From UBA3941 sp002385665 (GTDB lineage Bacteria; Bacillota; Clostridia; Caldicoprobacterales; UBA3941): 64,000 nucleotides of DNA. The position numbers were made by a program, and so were the translations under genes. Where the stretch lies: assembly GCA_050949255.1 (NCBI GenBank), contig JBMNFJ010000016.1, forward strand, positions 186,001 through 250,000, in the 5' to 3' direction. Below the pieces are notes generated by a model. It did no database searches. It saw only the letters and a program-made list of their open reading frames with translations, and had not been told where the DNA came from. Of the stretch, positions 8,610-16,626 are shown piece after piece; position 1 is the first letter of the stretch; the number at the start of each line of letters is the position of its first letter.

Positions 8610-9278
8610 TTATTTATTTACTGAATAGGGATAGATTTTATTAACCATTCCCCTAAAAAACAATTTTAACTCCTTCTTGAACCTGGGTAGAACAATTACT
8701 CTAATGGATAGATAGAACAAGTATCCGGGAACGATGTATCCTTCTAATATAAAGTTACCTTCCATTATCTCTCCGTCAAACACCGGGACTAAATCTATTT
8801 TATATTTATTTACCTGGGGAATAATGGAATTAACCAGGGCACATGCGATTCCCGTATGATAGGGGTCGATAAAGCCGTACCTGCCTTTGATCTCAAGCCG
8901 CCGAGGTCTTATATGTTTTAGGGTTTCTGTGAATAGATCAGCTATTTGCATTAAGAGTTCCTTGCTGACCTTTGGTCTTTTTTTATAGGTTTTTATGCTT
9001 TTGACATCCTTTTTTGTTTTCTCCTCATGGGGGTGTTTTTTCTTGTCCATAATTCTTATAGGAATGCCAAGGAACTTTAGATTTAATTCATTAGTCGTCA
9101 TATCACGCATTCTAAACACCAGGTGTATCCATTTTAGCGGGCCAAAAACCTCAGCCTCTAGAATTAAAACATCTTCCTTTGTACCCGAAAAACCATAATA
9201 TACGGGCATTACAAGCATGAGCATGAGAATGGATATAAGTAAGAGCATTAGATAGATTAGAATCTGGAAAACCATCAT
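8610..9278 (-). CDS. DUF2953 (YtfI-like) membrane-anchored protein
   Basis: The 222-residue protein has one N-terminal membrane helix (residues 4-28), a central basic linker (KKKHPHEEKTKKDVK) and the DUF2953 core (FIDPYHTGIACALVNSI). This matches YtfI, the usual neighbour of YtfJ. The function is not established; a role in spore formation is inferred from context. Its ATG overlaps the anti-sigma stop codon in an ATGA arrangement, which indicates translational coupling. Re-entry of a second C-terminal hydrophobic segment (LFYLSIRVIVL) is possible. Confidence 0.82.
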   Translation of the reverse strand: MMVFQILIYLMLLLISILMLMLVMPVYYGFSGTKEDVLILEAEVFGPLKWIHLVFRMRDMTTNELNLKFLGIPIRIMDKKKHPHEEKTKKDVKSIKTYKKRPKVSKELLMQIADLFTETLKHIRPRRLEIKGRYGFIDPYHTGIACALVNSIIPQVNKYKIDLVPVFDGEIMEGNFILEGYIVPGYLFYLSIRVIVLPRFKKELKLFFRGMVNKIYPYSVNK

Positions 9279-9709
9279 ATCTTTGACCTGCCTGTCGCGA
9301 ATTTTATTCCCCTGACTATAGCGATATTAAACGCCTTGTAGAAAATCTTTGGAGCCTTCTTGATGCTCTTTCCTATATATTTGGTACCGGGAACATATTC
9401 TAAAAACTTGGTCGAACCCTTGGCAGCTGTTTTTTGAATGCGGATTAATTCACCCAGGCTGTAGGTATCATCATTCTCAAGTCCAGGGATGCTGTTCAAT
9501 ACCTGATTTCTTATAAGGGAAAGTCCGTTGGGTATATCGACGGATTCATTTATGACATCAATCTCATTAAAAATCAAAGCCATTTGACTATATTCCCTAC
9601 TGCATGATTCGCATACTTTTAAATGCTCGGTAAGAAGCATATCTTCAACATGTCCTAGGGAACCTTCCAACTTTTCCTGCAGGATATCCTTATCGAGACT
9701 ACAAAGCAT
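9275..9709 (-). CDS. Anti-sigma factor with zinc-finger (ZAS/zf-HC2) domain
   Basis: The N-terminal part holds H-x3-C-x2-C (EHLKVCESCSREY, residues about 31-43), the anti-sigma zinc-finger signature, followed by helices. No convincing membrane helix is present in the C-terminal half, which is basic (KSIKKAPKIFYKAF). It would therefore be a soluble or peripheral anti-sigma factor rather than a classical transmembrane one. ATG 9709 is chosen because GGGAGGAA precedes it. The sigma-factor stop codon ends one base upstream, so the two are tightly coupled. Binding to the upstream sigma factor is inferred from gene order. Confidence 0.8.
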   Translation of the reverse strand: MLCSLDKDILQEKLEGSLGHVEDMLLTEHLKVCESCSREYSQMALIFNEIDVINESVDIPNGLSLIRNQVLNSIPGLENDDTYSLGELIRIQKTAAKGSTKFLEYVPGTKYIGKSIKKAPKIFYKAFNIAIVRGIKFATGRSKI

Positions 9710-9710
9710 T

Positions 9711-10295
9711 TTATTCCTCCCAGACTCCATGGGCTATTAACTCCCCTCTCAATATTTTTCGACCCCGAAAGAGTAGGGTCTTTACTGTACCCAATGGAAT
9801 TGACATAGCTTCGGCTATTTCACTGTAGCTCATACTCTCCACATGCCTTAGAATTATTGCCATCTTCATATCCTTGGGCAGGCCTATGATGGCGGTTTTT
9901 AGTATGTTTCTGGTATTTCTTGATAATACTTCATCAACTACACTGGTGTAGGATGGTATGACATCTTCCAAGGTATTTTTATCATCATCAATTTGCATGT
10001 TTAGAGATAGAGCATTATCCCTTCTTCGGGTTACAAAGTTAAGGCAGGTATTGACTGTTATTTTTCGAATCCATGGGAGCAGGCTTCGTCCTTCCTTAAA
10101 CCTGGGCATTCCCTGATATATTTTTAGATATACGTCCTGTAATAGGTCCAGGGAATCTTCCTTGGAATGGGTATACTTGAAGCAAAGGGAATAAATATAG
10201 GTTTCGTATTTTTCATACAACAGATTATAGCCTTCCCTCTTATTACTTTTACAAAGCTTTATGATCTTTGCCTCATCAGCCCCCAAACACACCAC
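9711..10295 (-). CDS. ECF sigma-70 family RNA polymerase sigma factor
   Basis: Region 2 (EKYETYIYSLCFKYTHSKEDSLDLLQDVYLKIY, then LLPWIRKITVNTCLNF) binds the -10 element. Region 4 has the helix-turn-helix MSYSEIAEAMSIPLGTVKTLLFRGRKIL. At about 190 residues this is a normal ECF factor. Starts are ambiguous: GTG 10295 or GTG 10292 touch AAGGGG, while TTG 10286 is best spaced (7 bases) and would give MGADEAK. It heads a minus-strand operon with anti-sigma, DUF2953 and GerW genes and has an ECF-like promoter in front, so autoregulation is likely. Confidence 0.9.
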   Translation of the reverse strand: MVCLGADEAKIIKLCKSNKREGYNLLYEKYETYIYSLCFKYTHSKEDSLDLLQDVYLKIYQGMPRFKEGRSLLPWIRKITVNTCLNFVTRRRDNALSLNMQIDDDKNTLEDVIPSYTSVVDEVLSRNTRNILKTAIIGLPKDMKMAIILRHVESMSYSEIAEAMSIPLGTVKTLLFRGRKILRGELIAHGVWEE

Positions 10296-10320
10296 CCCTT
10301 GCCGGCCCTATAATAATAAG

Positions 10321-10346
10321 TACACGGAAAACCATAAAAAGTTTCA
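10321..10346 (-). promoter_or_regulatory. Candidate ECF-type autoregulatory promoter
   Basis: On the minus strand TGAAAC (10346-10341) is followed 14 bases later by CCGTGTA (10327-10321). This resembles ECF promoters (GAAAC -35, CGT-containing -10), although the spacing is a little short for the SigW class. It lies about 30 bases upstream of the sigma gene. Confidence 0.45.
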
Positions 10347-10423
10347 AAAATTTAAAAGAATTATAAGTTATAATATCTTTAATGACCTTGAAAAACAAGG
10401 CTAATGGAAAGGTAGGAGATTGT

Positions 10424-11458
10424 ATGATACGCAGACCGTTAAAACGTCAGGAAGTAATAAATGCAATAGAAAGAAAAGGGGAAGGGAAGATACCCTTGGT
10501 TTGGCATAAGTGGTGGGGGGATGGATTGGAAGAAAAATATGGTAGTGCTTTAACAGAAATGGCAAAAGACTTTCCCGATGATATATTGTCGGTCATCTAT
10601 CAGGCTCCGGGAGAAGATGTAAGTCCTACAGAAAACCCGAATTATAGATGGGGTTATAAACCGGATTATAGTGGGGCAGAACGTCACAGCATAGGCAGAT
10701 CCATAGAACTTTTACCGGACTGGGGTGGGTTGGATCTGTTTTTGGCTGATTTCCCCAACCCCAACGAGCCGGGTACTTTTGATAACGTTAAGGCTATAGT
10801 TGAAAAAGATAACGAGAGATATAGATTGGGAGGATGGTGGAGGCTATATCACGAAAGGCTTTGGGGAATCAGGGGAATGGAAAACCTGATGATGGACTAC
10901 TATGACAATATGGCTGGGTTAAAAATCATATGTCGACATCTTACGGATTATTATAAGGTTATTATAGACCGATTTAAAGAATTGGATTTTGACGGAATCT
11001 TTACATCAGACGATTTAGGTCACCAATCCGGGCCTATGATGTCTCCGGAGATATTTGAAGAACTATATTTCCCCTTTTATTGTGAGATTATTAACTATGT
11101 ACATAGTAAGGGGATGCATTTCTTCCTCCATTCCTGCGGTGATAATACCAAGCTGATGAAGTATTTAATCGAGGCCGGTGTGGATGTCTTTCATCCGGTT
11201 CAAAAGGGATGTATGGATGAAGTGGAAACGGCCAATATGTTTGGAGACAGGATATCCTTTCTCGTAGGCGTGGATGTACAGCACTTGCTCCCAAATGGCA
11301 CTGCCCAGGAAATAAGGGACGGGATAAGGAGGATTATAGAGATATTCCATAAGCCTGAGGGAGGGTTGTTATTAGGCGCAGGAAATGGGATCTTGCCGGA
11401 TACCCCTATTGAGAACATCAGGGTTATGTTGGAGGAATTATCACGATCACGAAATTAA
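10424..11458 (+). CDS. Uroporphyrinogen decarboxylase (URO-D) family protein, methyltransferase-like
   Basis: The 344-residue TIM barrel belongs to the URO-D superfamily, whose non-haem members are corrinoid or coenzyme M methyltransferases. The zinc-ligand motif FFLHSCGDN (His-x-Cys) and the late GGLLLGAGNGILPDTPIEN segment support the methyltransferase-like branch. The distinctive SDDLGHQSGPMMSPE follows the conserved FDGIF strand. There are no heme genes nearby. ATG 10424 is preferred over ATG 10382 because GGTAGGAG lies 5 bases upstream. No corrinoid-protein partner is present, so the methyl donor and acceptor are unknown. It may be tied to sugar-acid or methoxylated-compound metabolism, which is speculative. 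Confidence 0.75.
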   Translation: MIRRPLKRQEVINAIERKGEGKIPLVWHKWWGDGLEEKYGSALTEMAKDFPDDILSVIYQAPGEDVSPTENPNYRWGYKPDYSGAERHSIGRSIELLPDWGGLDLFLADFPNPNEPGTFDNVKAIVEKDNERYRLGGWWRLYHERLWGIRGMENLMMDYYDNMAGLKIICRHLTDYYKVIIDRFKELDFDGIFTSDDLGHQSGPMMSPEIFEELYFPFYCEIINYVHSKGMHFFLHSCGDNTKLMKYLIEAGVDVFHPVQKGCMDEVETANMFGDRISFLVGVDVQHLLPNGTAQEIRDGIRRIIEIFHKPEGGLLLGAGNGILPDTPIENIRVMLEELSRSRN

Positions 11459-11469
11459 TAAGTTAAATA

Positions 11470-11583
11470 TTGACTATAAGAGAATGACATGTTAAAATAT
11501 TAACGAAAAGCGTCGAAATAATGGATTTGAAGGTAGATGTTGTAATATTAACAACTTGCTAAGTAACGGCAAGGTACCTGCCG
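11470..11583 (+). promoter_or_regulatory. Promoter and palindromic leader of the MarR gene
   Basis: TTGACT (11470-11475) and TAAAAT (11493-11498) are 17 bases apart. The -10 box lies inside a palindrome, GTTAAAATATTAAC (11491-11504). A related palindrome, GTTGTAATATTAACAAC, follows at 11539-11555, and CGGCAAGGTACCTGCCG at 11567-11583. The first two share AATATTAAC and are plausible MarR operators. The leader would be about 165 bases long. Confidence 0.5.
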
Positions 11584-11668
11584 AATGGTATAGTTCGATA
11601 CTAATTTGTTATGGGCAATCCTCCTAGGTATCTAAGAATGAAGATATTCATATTGGTTGGTGAATTGA

Positions 11669-12100
11669 TTGTTTAATTTGGATGATTGTATAGCCTTTAT
11701 AACATGTCAAAGTGGAAAAATTTTTTCCGATGTGCTGGAGAGGAAGTTAGCGGGATATAAGGCTACCAGGTCCCAATGGATTGCAATGCATTATATATAT
11801 AATTGCCGTAATTTGACTCAACGGGAATTGGCTGACAAGATGTCGGTAAGCCAACCTACGGTGGTTAGATTCCTCCAGAGCTTGGAGTTTAAAGGTTATT
11901 TAAAACGTATTAGTGACGATAAGGATAAAAGGGTAAAACAGCTGGAGTTGACAGAGGAAGGTATTAAGGTATATCTTGATATCTTGCCTGTAGTGGAAGA
12001 ATTTCAAGCCAATACCCTAGCCGGTATCAGTCAGGAGGATCTTAATACAGTAAAAAATACTTTGGATACTATGATTAGGAATGCTCTGGTAAATGTTTAG
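11669..12100 (+). CDS. MarR family transcriptional regulator
   Basis: The 143-residue winged-helix repressor has the helix-turn-helix LTQRELADKMSVSQPTVVRF and the wing KRISDDKDKRVKQLELTEEG. The terminal helices form the dimer interface. The only in-frame start is TTG 11669 behind a weak GGTGA, so expression is probably low. It lies 210 bases after the URO-D-family gene and faces metNIQ. The palindromes over its own promoter suggest autorepression. The regulated target and ligand cannot be read. Confidence 0.88.
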   Translation: MFNLDDCIAFITCQSGKIFSDVLERKLAGYKATRSQWIAMHYIYNCRNLTQRELADKMSVSQPTVVRFLQSLEFKGYLKRISDDKDKRVKQLELTEEGIKVYLDILPVVEEFQANTLAGISQEDLNTVKNTLDTMIRNALVNV

Positions 12101-12222
12101 TTCTTTTCCATTGGACATTAGAATTTTCGTTGGTGTGTATACCTAAAGATGGACTATGCTCTTCATACTTTTAGGAAAATCTAATTTCAGTTGCCATTGA
12201 AATAATGTTCCCTAGATTTACA

Positions 12223-12266
12223 AGAATAGGGATGGGTATGTCAGTAAGTCAACCCATCCCTATTCT
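12223..12266. terminator. Strong hairpin between marR-like gene and metQ
   Basis: A perfect 15-bp stem (12223-12237 with 12252-12266, core AGAATAGGGATGGGT) encloses a 14-base loop. It lies between convergent genes. T tracts are weak on both sides, so it may also protect mRNA 3' ends. Confidence 0.65.
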
Positions 12267-12352
12267 ATTAGTTTTCTTCGATAACTAAAAAAGTAACTTT
12301 ACTATATTCATGTGTAATAATATGAACGAGATCGATTGGTAAAATAGTTTAA

Positions 12353-13162
12353 TTAATTTACCGGCACAACAGCGCCTTGGTATTTTTCTTCGATAAACTG
12401 CTTTACCTTATCGCTTTTTAAGGCATCAACCAAGGCCTTAAGTTTTTCGCTATTTTCATCGCCTTCCCTGACTGCCACAATATTGGCGTAGGTTTCCGCA
12501 GCCAGTGAACTCTGCTCCTCTATGGCCAAGGCATCAGTAGCTGCGTTTAATCCTGCCTGAATGGCATAGTTGCCGTTTATAACCGCCATATCCACATCGG
12601 GTAGAGAGCGGGCAAGCTGGGCGGCTTCAATTTCTACAATTTTGATGTTCTTAGGATTTTCTATAATGTCAATGACTGTAGCCTGAAGGCCGGCATCGGG
12701 GTTTAACTTGATAAGCCCCTGGGCTTCCAGAAGAAGTAGGGCTCTTGCCTCGTTCGTAGCATCGTTGGGTACAGCTATTTGGGCACCGTCGGGCAGTTCA
12801 TCAATAGACTGTGTCTTGCCTGGATAGATGCCAAAGGGCTCATAATGGATGGCGGCAATGGATACAAGTTTAGTCTTATTTTCCGCATTGAAATCGTCCA
12901 GGTAGGGCTTATGCTGGAAATAGTTGGCGTCCAAATCACCTGAGTCCAAGGTCATATTGGGCTGAAAATAATCGGTGAATTCCTTGATTTCCAGTTCGTA
13001 TCCCTTGCTCTCCAACTCTTCTTTAGCGACTTCTAAAATTTCCGCATGGGGGGTGGGAGATGCACCCACTATGATCTTTTTGTCGCTGCCGGATTTTGCA
13101 CAGCCGGCTAATATTGATAGTGCCAATAGTGTACTAAGTAGAATAAGTAAAACTTTTCTCAT
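12353..13162 (-). CDS. metQ: Methionine ABC transporter substrate-binding lipoprotein
   Basis: NlpA/MetQ family, 269 residues. The signal peptide ends in lipobox LAGC (Cys 21), so the protein is tethered outside the membrane. Family landmarks are GASPTPHAEIL, FTDYFQPNMTLDSGDLDANYFQH and the C-terminal AVVPVN. It captures L- or D-methionine for MetI/MetN. A GGAGG ribosome site precedes the ATG. It is the last gene of metNIQ and is set apart from metI by an intercistronic hairpin. Confidence 0.95.
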   Translation of the reverse strand: MRKVLLILLSTLLALSILAGCAKSGSDKKIIVGASPTPHAEILEVAKEELESKGYELEIKEFTDYFQPNMTLDSGDLDANYFQHKPYLDDFNAENKTKLVSIAAIHYEPFGIYPGKTQSIDELPDGAQIAVPNDATNEARALLLLEAQGLIKLNPDAGLQATVIDIIENPKNIKIVEIEAAQLARSLPDVDMAVINGNYAIQAGLNAATDALAIEEQSSLAAETYANIVAVREGDENSEKLKALVDALKSDKVKQFIEEKYQGAVVPVN

Positions 13163-13200
13163 AGGTCTAACCTCCTAATTTTCGTATTAAATATTATTTA

Positions 13201-13240
13201 GAACGCGGCGAGGAATTCATTTAAGAATCTCGCCGCGTTC
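13201..13240 (-). promoter_or_regulatory. Intercistronic stem-loop between metI and metQ
   Basis: GAACGCGGCGAG (13201-13212) pairs perfectly with CTCGCCGCGTTC (13229-13240) over a 16-base loop. No T tract follows on the transcribed strand, so it is probably not a terminator. By analogy with other ABC operons it may stabilise the metQ message so that binding protein exceeds permease. Confidence 0.65.
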
Positions 13241-13275
13241 AATTAGCAGATTAACTTAAATTCCATTAAAAGTTG

Positions 13276-13935
13276 CTATTTCCTCTTATCTCCGATTTTG
13301 GCCAGCCTCATCCCAATTTCCTGGAGGACCTGTACAATTATAACCAAAATTGCTACCGATACAATCATGATATCCGTTTCGTATCGGTGAAGCCCGTATC
13401 TTATGGCTATATCTCCAAGTCCGCCACCGGCTACTATTCCGGCCATAGCTGAATAGCTGAGAATGGTGGTCACAGCTATGGCGCTGCCCAGGATCAATGA
13501 TGGCCTTGCCTCCGGAAGCATTACCTTCCAGATTATTTGTGCAGGGGATGCACCCATAGACTCCGCTGCTTCGATGACCCCGCTGTCCACCTCTTTTAAG
13601 GAAGATTCCACCAGCCTGGCTATAAAGGGAGCAGCTGCAATGACCAAGGGTACAACAGTTGCATTAGAACCGATAGTTGTACCTACCACAAACCGGGTAA
13701 TGGGAAACACCAAAATCAATAGGATCAAAAAGGGTACGGACCGCAAAAGATTTATGATGACGCCAAGTACCATATTAAAATACTTTTTCGGGTAGATACC
13801 GTCCTTGTCTGTAACTACCAGGGCAATTCCAAGAGGCAGACCCAGGATATAGGCCACAAAAGTTGAAACCAATGTCATATATAGGGTTTCCAAGAACCCC
13901 CATCCAATCATGCTTATTATTTGCGGCTCAAACAT
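13276..13935 (-). CDS. metI: Methionine ABC transporter permease
   Basis: The 219-residue permease has five or six membrane helices and the EAA loop (SGVIEAAESMGASPAQIIWKV) that contacts MetN. LLRSVPFLILLI and the C-terminal YGLHRYETDIM are typical of MetI. ATG 13935 is used because GAGGAGG lies 9 bases upstream; the TTG at 13944 touches it. The start overlaps the end of metN by 8 bases. Confidence 0.94.
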   Translation of the reverse strand: MFEPQIISMIGWGFLETLYMTLVSTFVAYILGLPLGIALVVTDKDGIYPKKYFNMVLGVIINLLRSVPFLILLILVFPITRFVVGTTIGSNATVVPLVIAAAPFIARLVESSLKEVDSGVIEAAESMGASPAQIIWKVMLPEARPSLILGSAIAVTTILSYSAMAGIVAGGGLGDIAIRYGLHRYETDIMIVSVAILVIIVQVLQEIGMRLAKIGDKRK

Positions 13936-14938
13936 ATCCTTCAACCTCCTCTACCATTAAATTTTTCGCCCTTAGATATTCTATCATCCCATTGGCAATG
14001 TCATCATCCTGAGGCAGTTGAATTACAAGCTGTCCAAAGGCCTTTCCGTCAATATTTTTTGTGTCCGCGAATAGAATATTGACCGGTTGTCGGAAATCCA
14101 GCACCATACCGGCTATCACCGGCTCAAAGGAGGAATTGCCATCAAAAACGATTCTTATGCACCGAGTGCCGGAAAAATGCCTAATGGATTGATCCTGTGG
14201 GAAGACTAATCGTTTAGCTGCGGCTGTCTTCGGGTTGGAAAAGATTTGTTCGACATCACCTACTTCTGCAATACGGCTATGATCAATAATAGCTACCCGA
14301 TTGCAGATATCCTGGATTACCCGCATCTCATGGGTAATTACAACAATGGTGATGCCAAGACGTTTGTTAATGTCCTTTAAAAGAGTCAGAACTCCTTGGG
14401 TAGTCGCCGGGTCCAAAGCACTGGTAGCCTCATCGCACAGGAGTACCTTAGGATTGGTTGCCAATGCCCTGGCGATAGCCACTCTTTGGCATTGTCCTCC
14501 GGATAGCTGGGCTGGATAGGAATCAGCCTTCTCTGAAATTCCAACAAGCTCCAACAATTCATGTGCACGCTTCCTGGCTGACTTTTTGTCCACACCAGCT
14601 ATTTCCAAGGGGAAGCAGATGTTGCCTATTACATCTCTTTGCATGAGCAAATTAAACTGTTGAAAGATCATCCCCATGGATTGGCGTATTTTGTACAGTT
14701 CTTTTTTGGTAAGGCGCGATAGATCATTGCCGTCAAAAAAAACCGTGCCTTGGGTGGGCTTTTCCAGGAAGTTGATGCATCGGACCAGGGTGCTTTTACC
14801 GGCACCGCTCATACCGATGATCCCAAATATCTCCCCTTCAAGGATTTCTAAGTTTATATTGTCTAGGGCTTGAAATTCTCCATTTGTGCTCTTGAAAGTT
14901 TTACTTAAATTTTTTATTTCAATAATTGGATTCTTCAT
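13928..14938 (-). CDS. metN: Methionine ABC transporter ATP-binding protein with NIL domain
   Basis: The ATPase domain has Walker A (GMSGAGKST), Q-loop (FQQFNLL), signature (LSGGQCQRVAIARAL), Walker B (VLLCDEATSALDP) and switch His (VVITHEM). The last about 80 residues form the NIL regulatory domain (RHFSGTRCIRIVFDG), which binds methionine and throttles transport. ATG 14938 follows GGGGGTGGGG by 5 bases; GTG 14944 is an alternative. It is the first gene of the operon. I found no SAM riboswitch or Met T-box upstream, which is unusual for metNIQ in Firmicutes. Confidence 0.95.
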   Translation of the reverse strand: MKNPIIEIKNLSKTFKSTNGEFQALDNINLEILEGEIFGIIGMSGAGKSTLVRCINFLEKPTQGTVFFDGNDLSRLTKKELYKIRQSMGMIFQQFNLLMQRDVIGNICFPLEIAGVDKKSARKRAHELLELVGISEKADSYPAQLSGGQCQRVAIARALATNPKVLLCDEATSALDPATTQGVLTLLKDINKRLGITIVVITHEMRVIQDICNRVAIIDHSRIAEVGDVEQIFSNPKTAAAKRLVFPQDQSIRHFSGTRCIRIVFDGNSSFEPVIAGMVLDFRQPVNILFADTKNIDGKAFGQLVIQLPQDDDIANGMIEYLRAKNLMVEEVEGYV

Positions 14939-15420
14939 AATCACCCCACCCCCTTACCATTTTTATAAAACTTTACTAGTAGCCACAAAACAACAGTATA
15001 CACCTTCCGAATCCCAATTGTGAGTCATACGATCAGTGATTGGTTGCCGGAGAATGGATGTGTATATTGATATTTTGCTAAAGTATATGATACATATAGT
15101 ACCACTATTACGACAAATAAACAAGCATCTGTATTAATCCAATAATATCCCCAGCCCATTTTAATTTAGTATATTATGATAGCTTAGGCAGTAGATAAAT
15201 GCACTACGGCAGTTAAAGGTATAAATGATGGCTAAGGGTTGTTTATCTTTACATCGAAGGAAGATATAAATCCCACTATAGAATAGGAGCTATAAGGGTG
15301 GGGGGAAACCTTGAAGGCCAGTACTTGGGTATGATACAATAGGATGGTGGTGCTTTGAGCGGAAAAAAGCTAAGGCATGGAACAGGATTATCCTGAAAAC
15401 ATATAAGGAGGAGATGTCAA
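14939..15420. other. Divergent intergenic region, metN / nitroreductase
   Basis: This 480-base AT-rich region holds the start regions of two divergent operons. A plus-strand promoter TTGAAG (15311-15316) and TACAAT (15335-15340) with an 18-base spacer fits the nitroreductase gene. The arms TATACAC (14997-15003) and GTGTATA (15060-15066) could close a stem in the metN leader. I see no riboswitch consensus and no further gene. Confidence 0.5.
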
Positions 15421-15921
15421 ATGAGCGTGATCTTTAAAAGACGAAGTATCAGGGAGTATACCGATAAAATTGTACCGGACGAGCTTATTGAAAAGGTTAT
15501 AAGGGCCGGTATGGCAGCACCATCGGCGGGTAATCAGCAGCCATGGCATTTTATCGTGATTGATGACAGAGAAACTTTGAACGAGATCCCCAAATTTCAT
15601 CCCCATTCCAATATGCTAAAGAAGGCAAGCCATGCTATAGTCGTATGCGGCGATCTACCACGGCAAAGGTATGAAGGATATTGGGTGCAGGATTGTTCAG
15701 CCGCTACCCAGAATATGTTGCTGATGGCAACTGAATTAGGCTTGGGAGCTGTATGGCTGGGAGTTTATCCTGTTGATGACAGGGTGAAAGCACTTAAGGA
15801 TTTACTTGACATACCGGAAGAAGTGATTCCGCTATGCATAGTATCCATAGGCTATCCGGCAGAAAACAAGGGACCGGCTGATAGGTTCGATGCTTCAAGA
15901 ATTCATAAGAACAAGTGGTAA
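15421..15921 (+). CDS. Nitroreductase family protein
   Basis: The 166-residue FMN-dependent oxidoreductase of the compact nitroreductase type starts with VIFKRRSIREYTDK (FMN-phosphate Arg) and has APSAGNQQPWHFIVI and a C-terminal GLGAVWLGVYP followed by SIGYPAE. It uses NAD(P)H to reduce nitro compounds, quinones or flavins; the physiological substrate is unknown. AGGAGGAG lies 8 bases before the ATG. It is followed within 25 bases by the VOC gene, so the two form an operon with its own promoter. Confidence 0.9.
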   Translation: MSVIFKRRSIREYTDKIVPDELIEKVIRAGMAAPSAGNQQPWHFIVIDDRETLNEIPKFHPHSNMLKKASHAIVVCGDLPRQRYEGYWVQDCSAATQNMLLMATELGLGAVWLGVYPVDDRVKALKDLLDIPEEVIPLCIVSIGYPAENKGPADRFDASRIHKNKW

Positions 15922-15945
15922 TTATAAGGAAAGGAGGTGAAAGAT

Positions 15946-16401
15946 ATGGATAAGTCTATTCTGGGAACCAGAATCGTAACCCAGGTTGGAATTCTGGTAA
16001 ACGATATTGAAAAATCCTGTCAGGATTTTGCCGATTTTCTGGGCGTGGAAAATCCGGGGTATAGCATAACCGATACCATAGACAAAACCCAAGCCGAATA
16101 CAGGGGAGAACCCTGCAAAGCCAGGGCAAAACTGGCCTTCTTCCCCGTAGGAGAGAACCTAACCATCGAATTAATCGAACCCGACGAGAATCCCAGCGTT
16201 TGGAGGGAGGATCTGGACAAAAACGGCGAAGGGTTCCATCATATTGCCTTTGTTATTGATGGTATGAAGGAAAAGGTTATGCTTTTGGAAAGAAACGGCA
16301 TGCCCCTCATACAGAAGGGCGAATATACAGGTGGTCGTTATGCATACATAGATGCGAGGGAGAAGCTGAAGGTTTTGATCGAGCTTCTGGAAAACGACTA
16401 A
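15946..16401 (+). CDS. VOC family protein, methylmalonyl-CoA epimerase-like
   Basis: The 151-residue two-module glyoxalase/VOC fold has likely metal ligands in VTQVGILVND (Gln/His position), GEGFHHIAFVIDG and the final VLIELLEND. The layout is nearest to methylmalonyl-CoA epimerase or lactoylglutathione lyase-like proteins, but no mutase gene is nearby. The start is ATG 15946, with AAAGGAGG 8 bases upstream; GTG 15937 is too close. Co-transcription with the nitroreductase suggests a detoxification role, which is an inference. Confidence 0.75.
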   Translation: MDKSILGTRIVTQVGILVNDIEKSCQDFADFLGVENPGYSITDTIDKTQAEYRGEPCKARAKLAFFPVGENLTIELIEPDENPSVWREDLDKNGEGFHHIAFVIDGMKEKVMLLERNGMPLIQKGEYTGGRYAYIDAREKLKVLIELLEND

Positions 16402-16474
16402 CAATACCAGAAACATGATTGTTTGGGCACATATGCCAGTTTTAATCATGTAACCAAATATTCTATTTATAAGG

Positions 16475-16516
16475 ACCTGCGATCCATATGCCATATGGGC
16501 CGCAGGTTCTTATTTT
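16475..16516 (+). terminator. Terminator after nitroreductase-VOC operon
   Basis: ACCTGCG (16475-16481) pairs with CGCAGGT (16501-16507), with an inner CCATAT/ATATGG stem, followed by TCTTATTTT. Confidence 0.75.
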
Positions 16517-16626
16517 AATCGGATATCCTATCCATAATAGCGAATAATATGTATGATTCAAAAAAATCTATAAGGGTTATTTATACTATAAAGGATATAA
16601 CTACCTAAGAGAATGGAGGAGAAAGT

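Noticed and set aside
14939..15200. SAM riboswitch or Met T-box before metN
   Set aside because: A CCGGCAACC string on the minus strand resembles part of the SAM core, but the rest of the consensus and a terminator are missing; no T-box TGGAACC core either.
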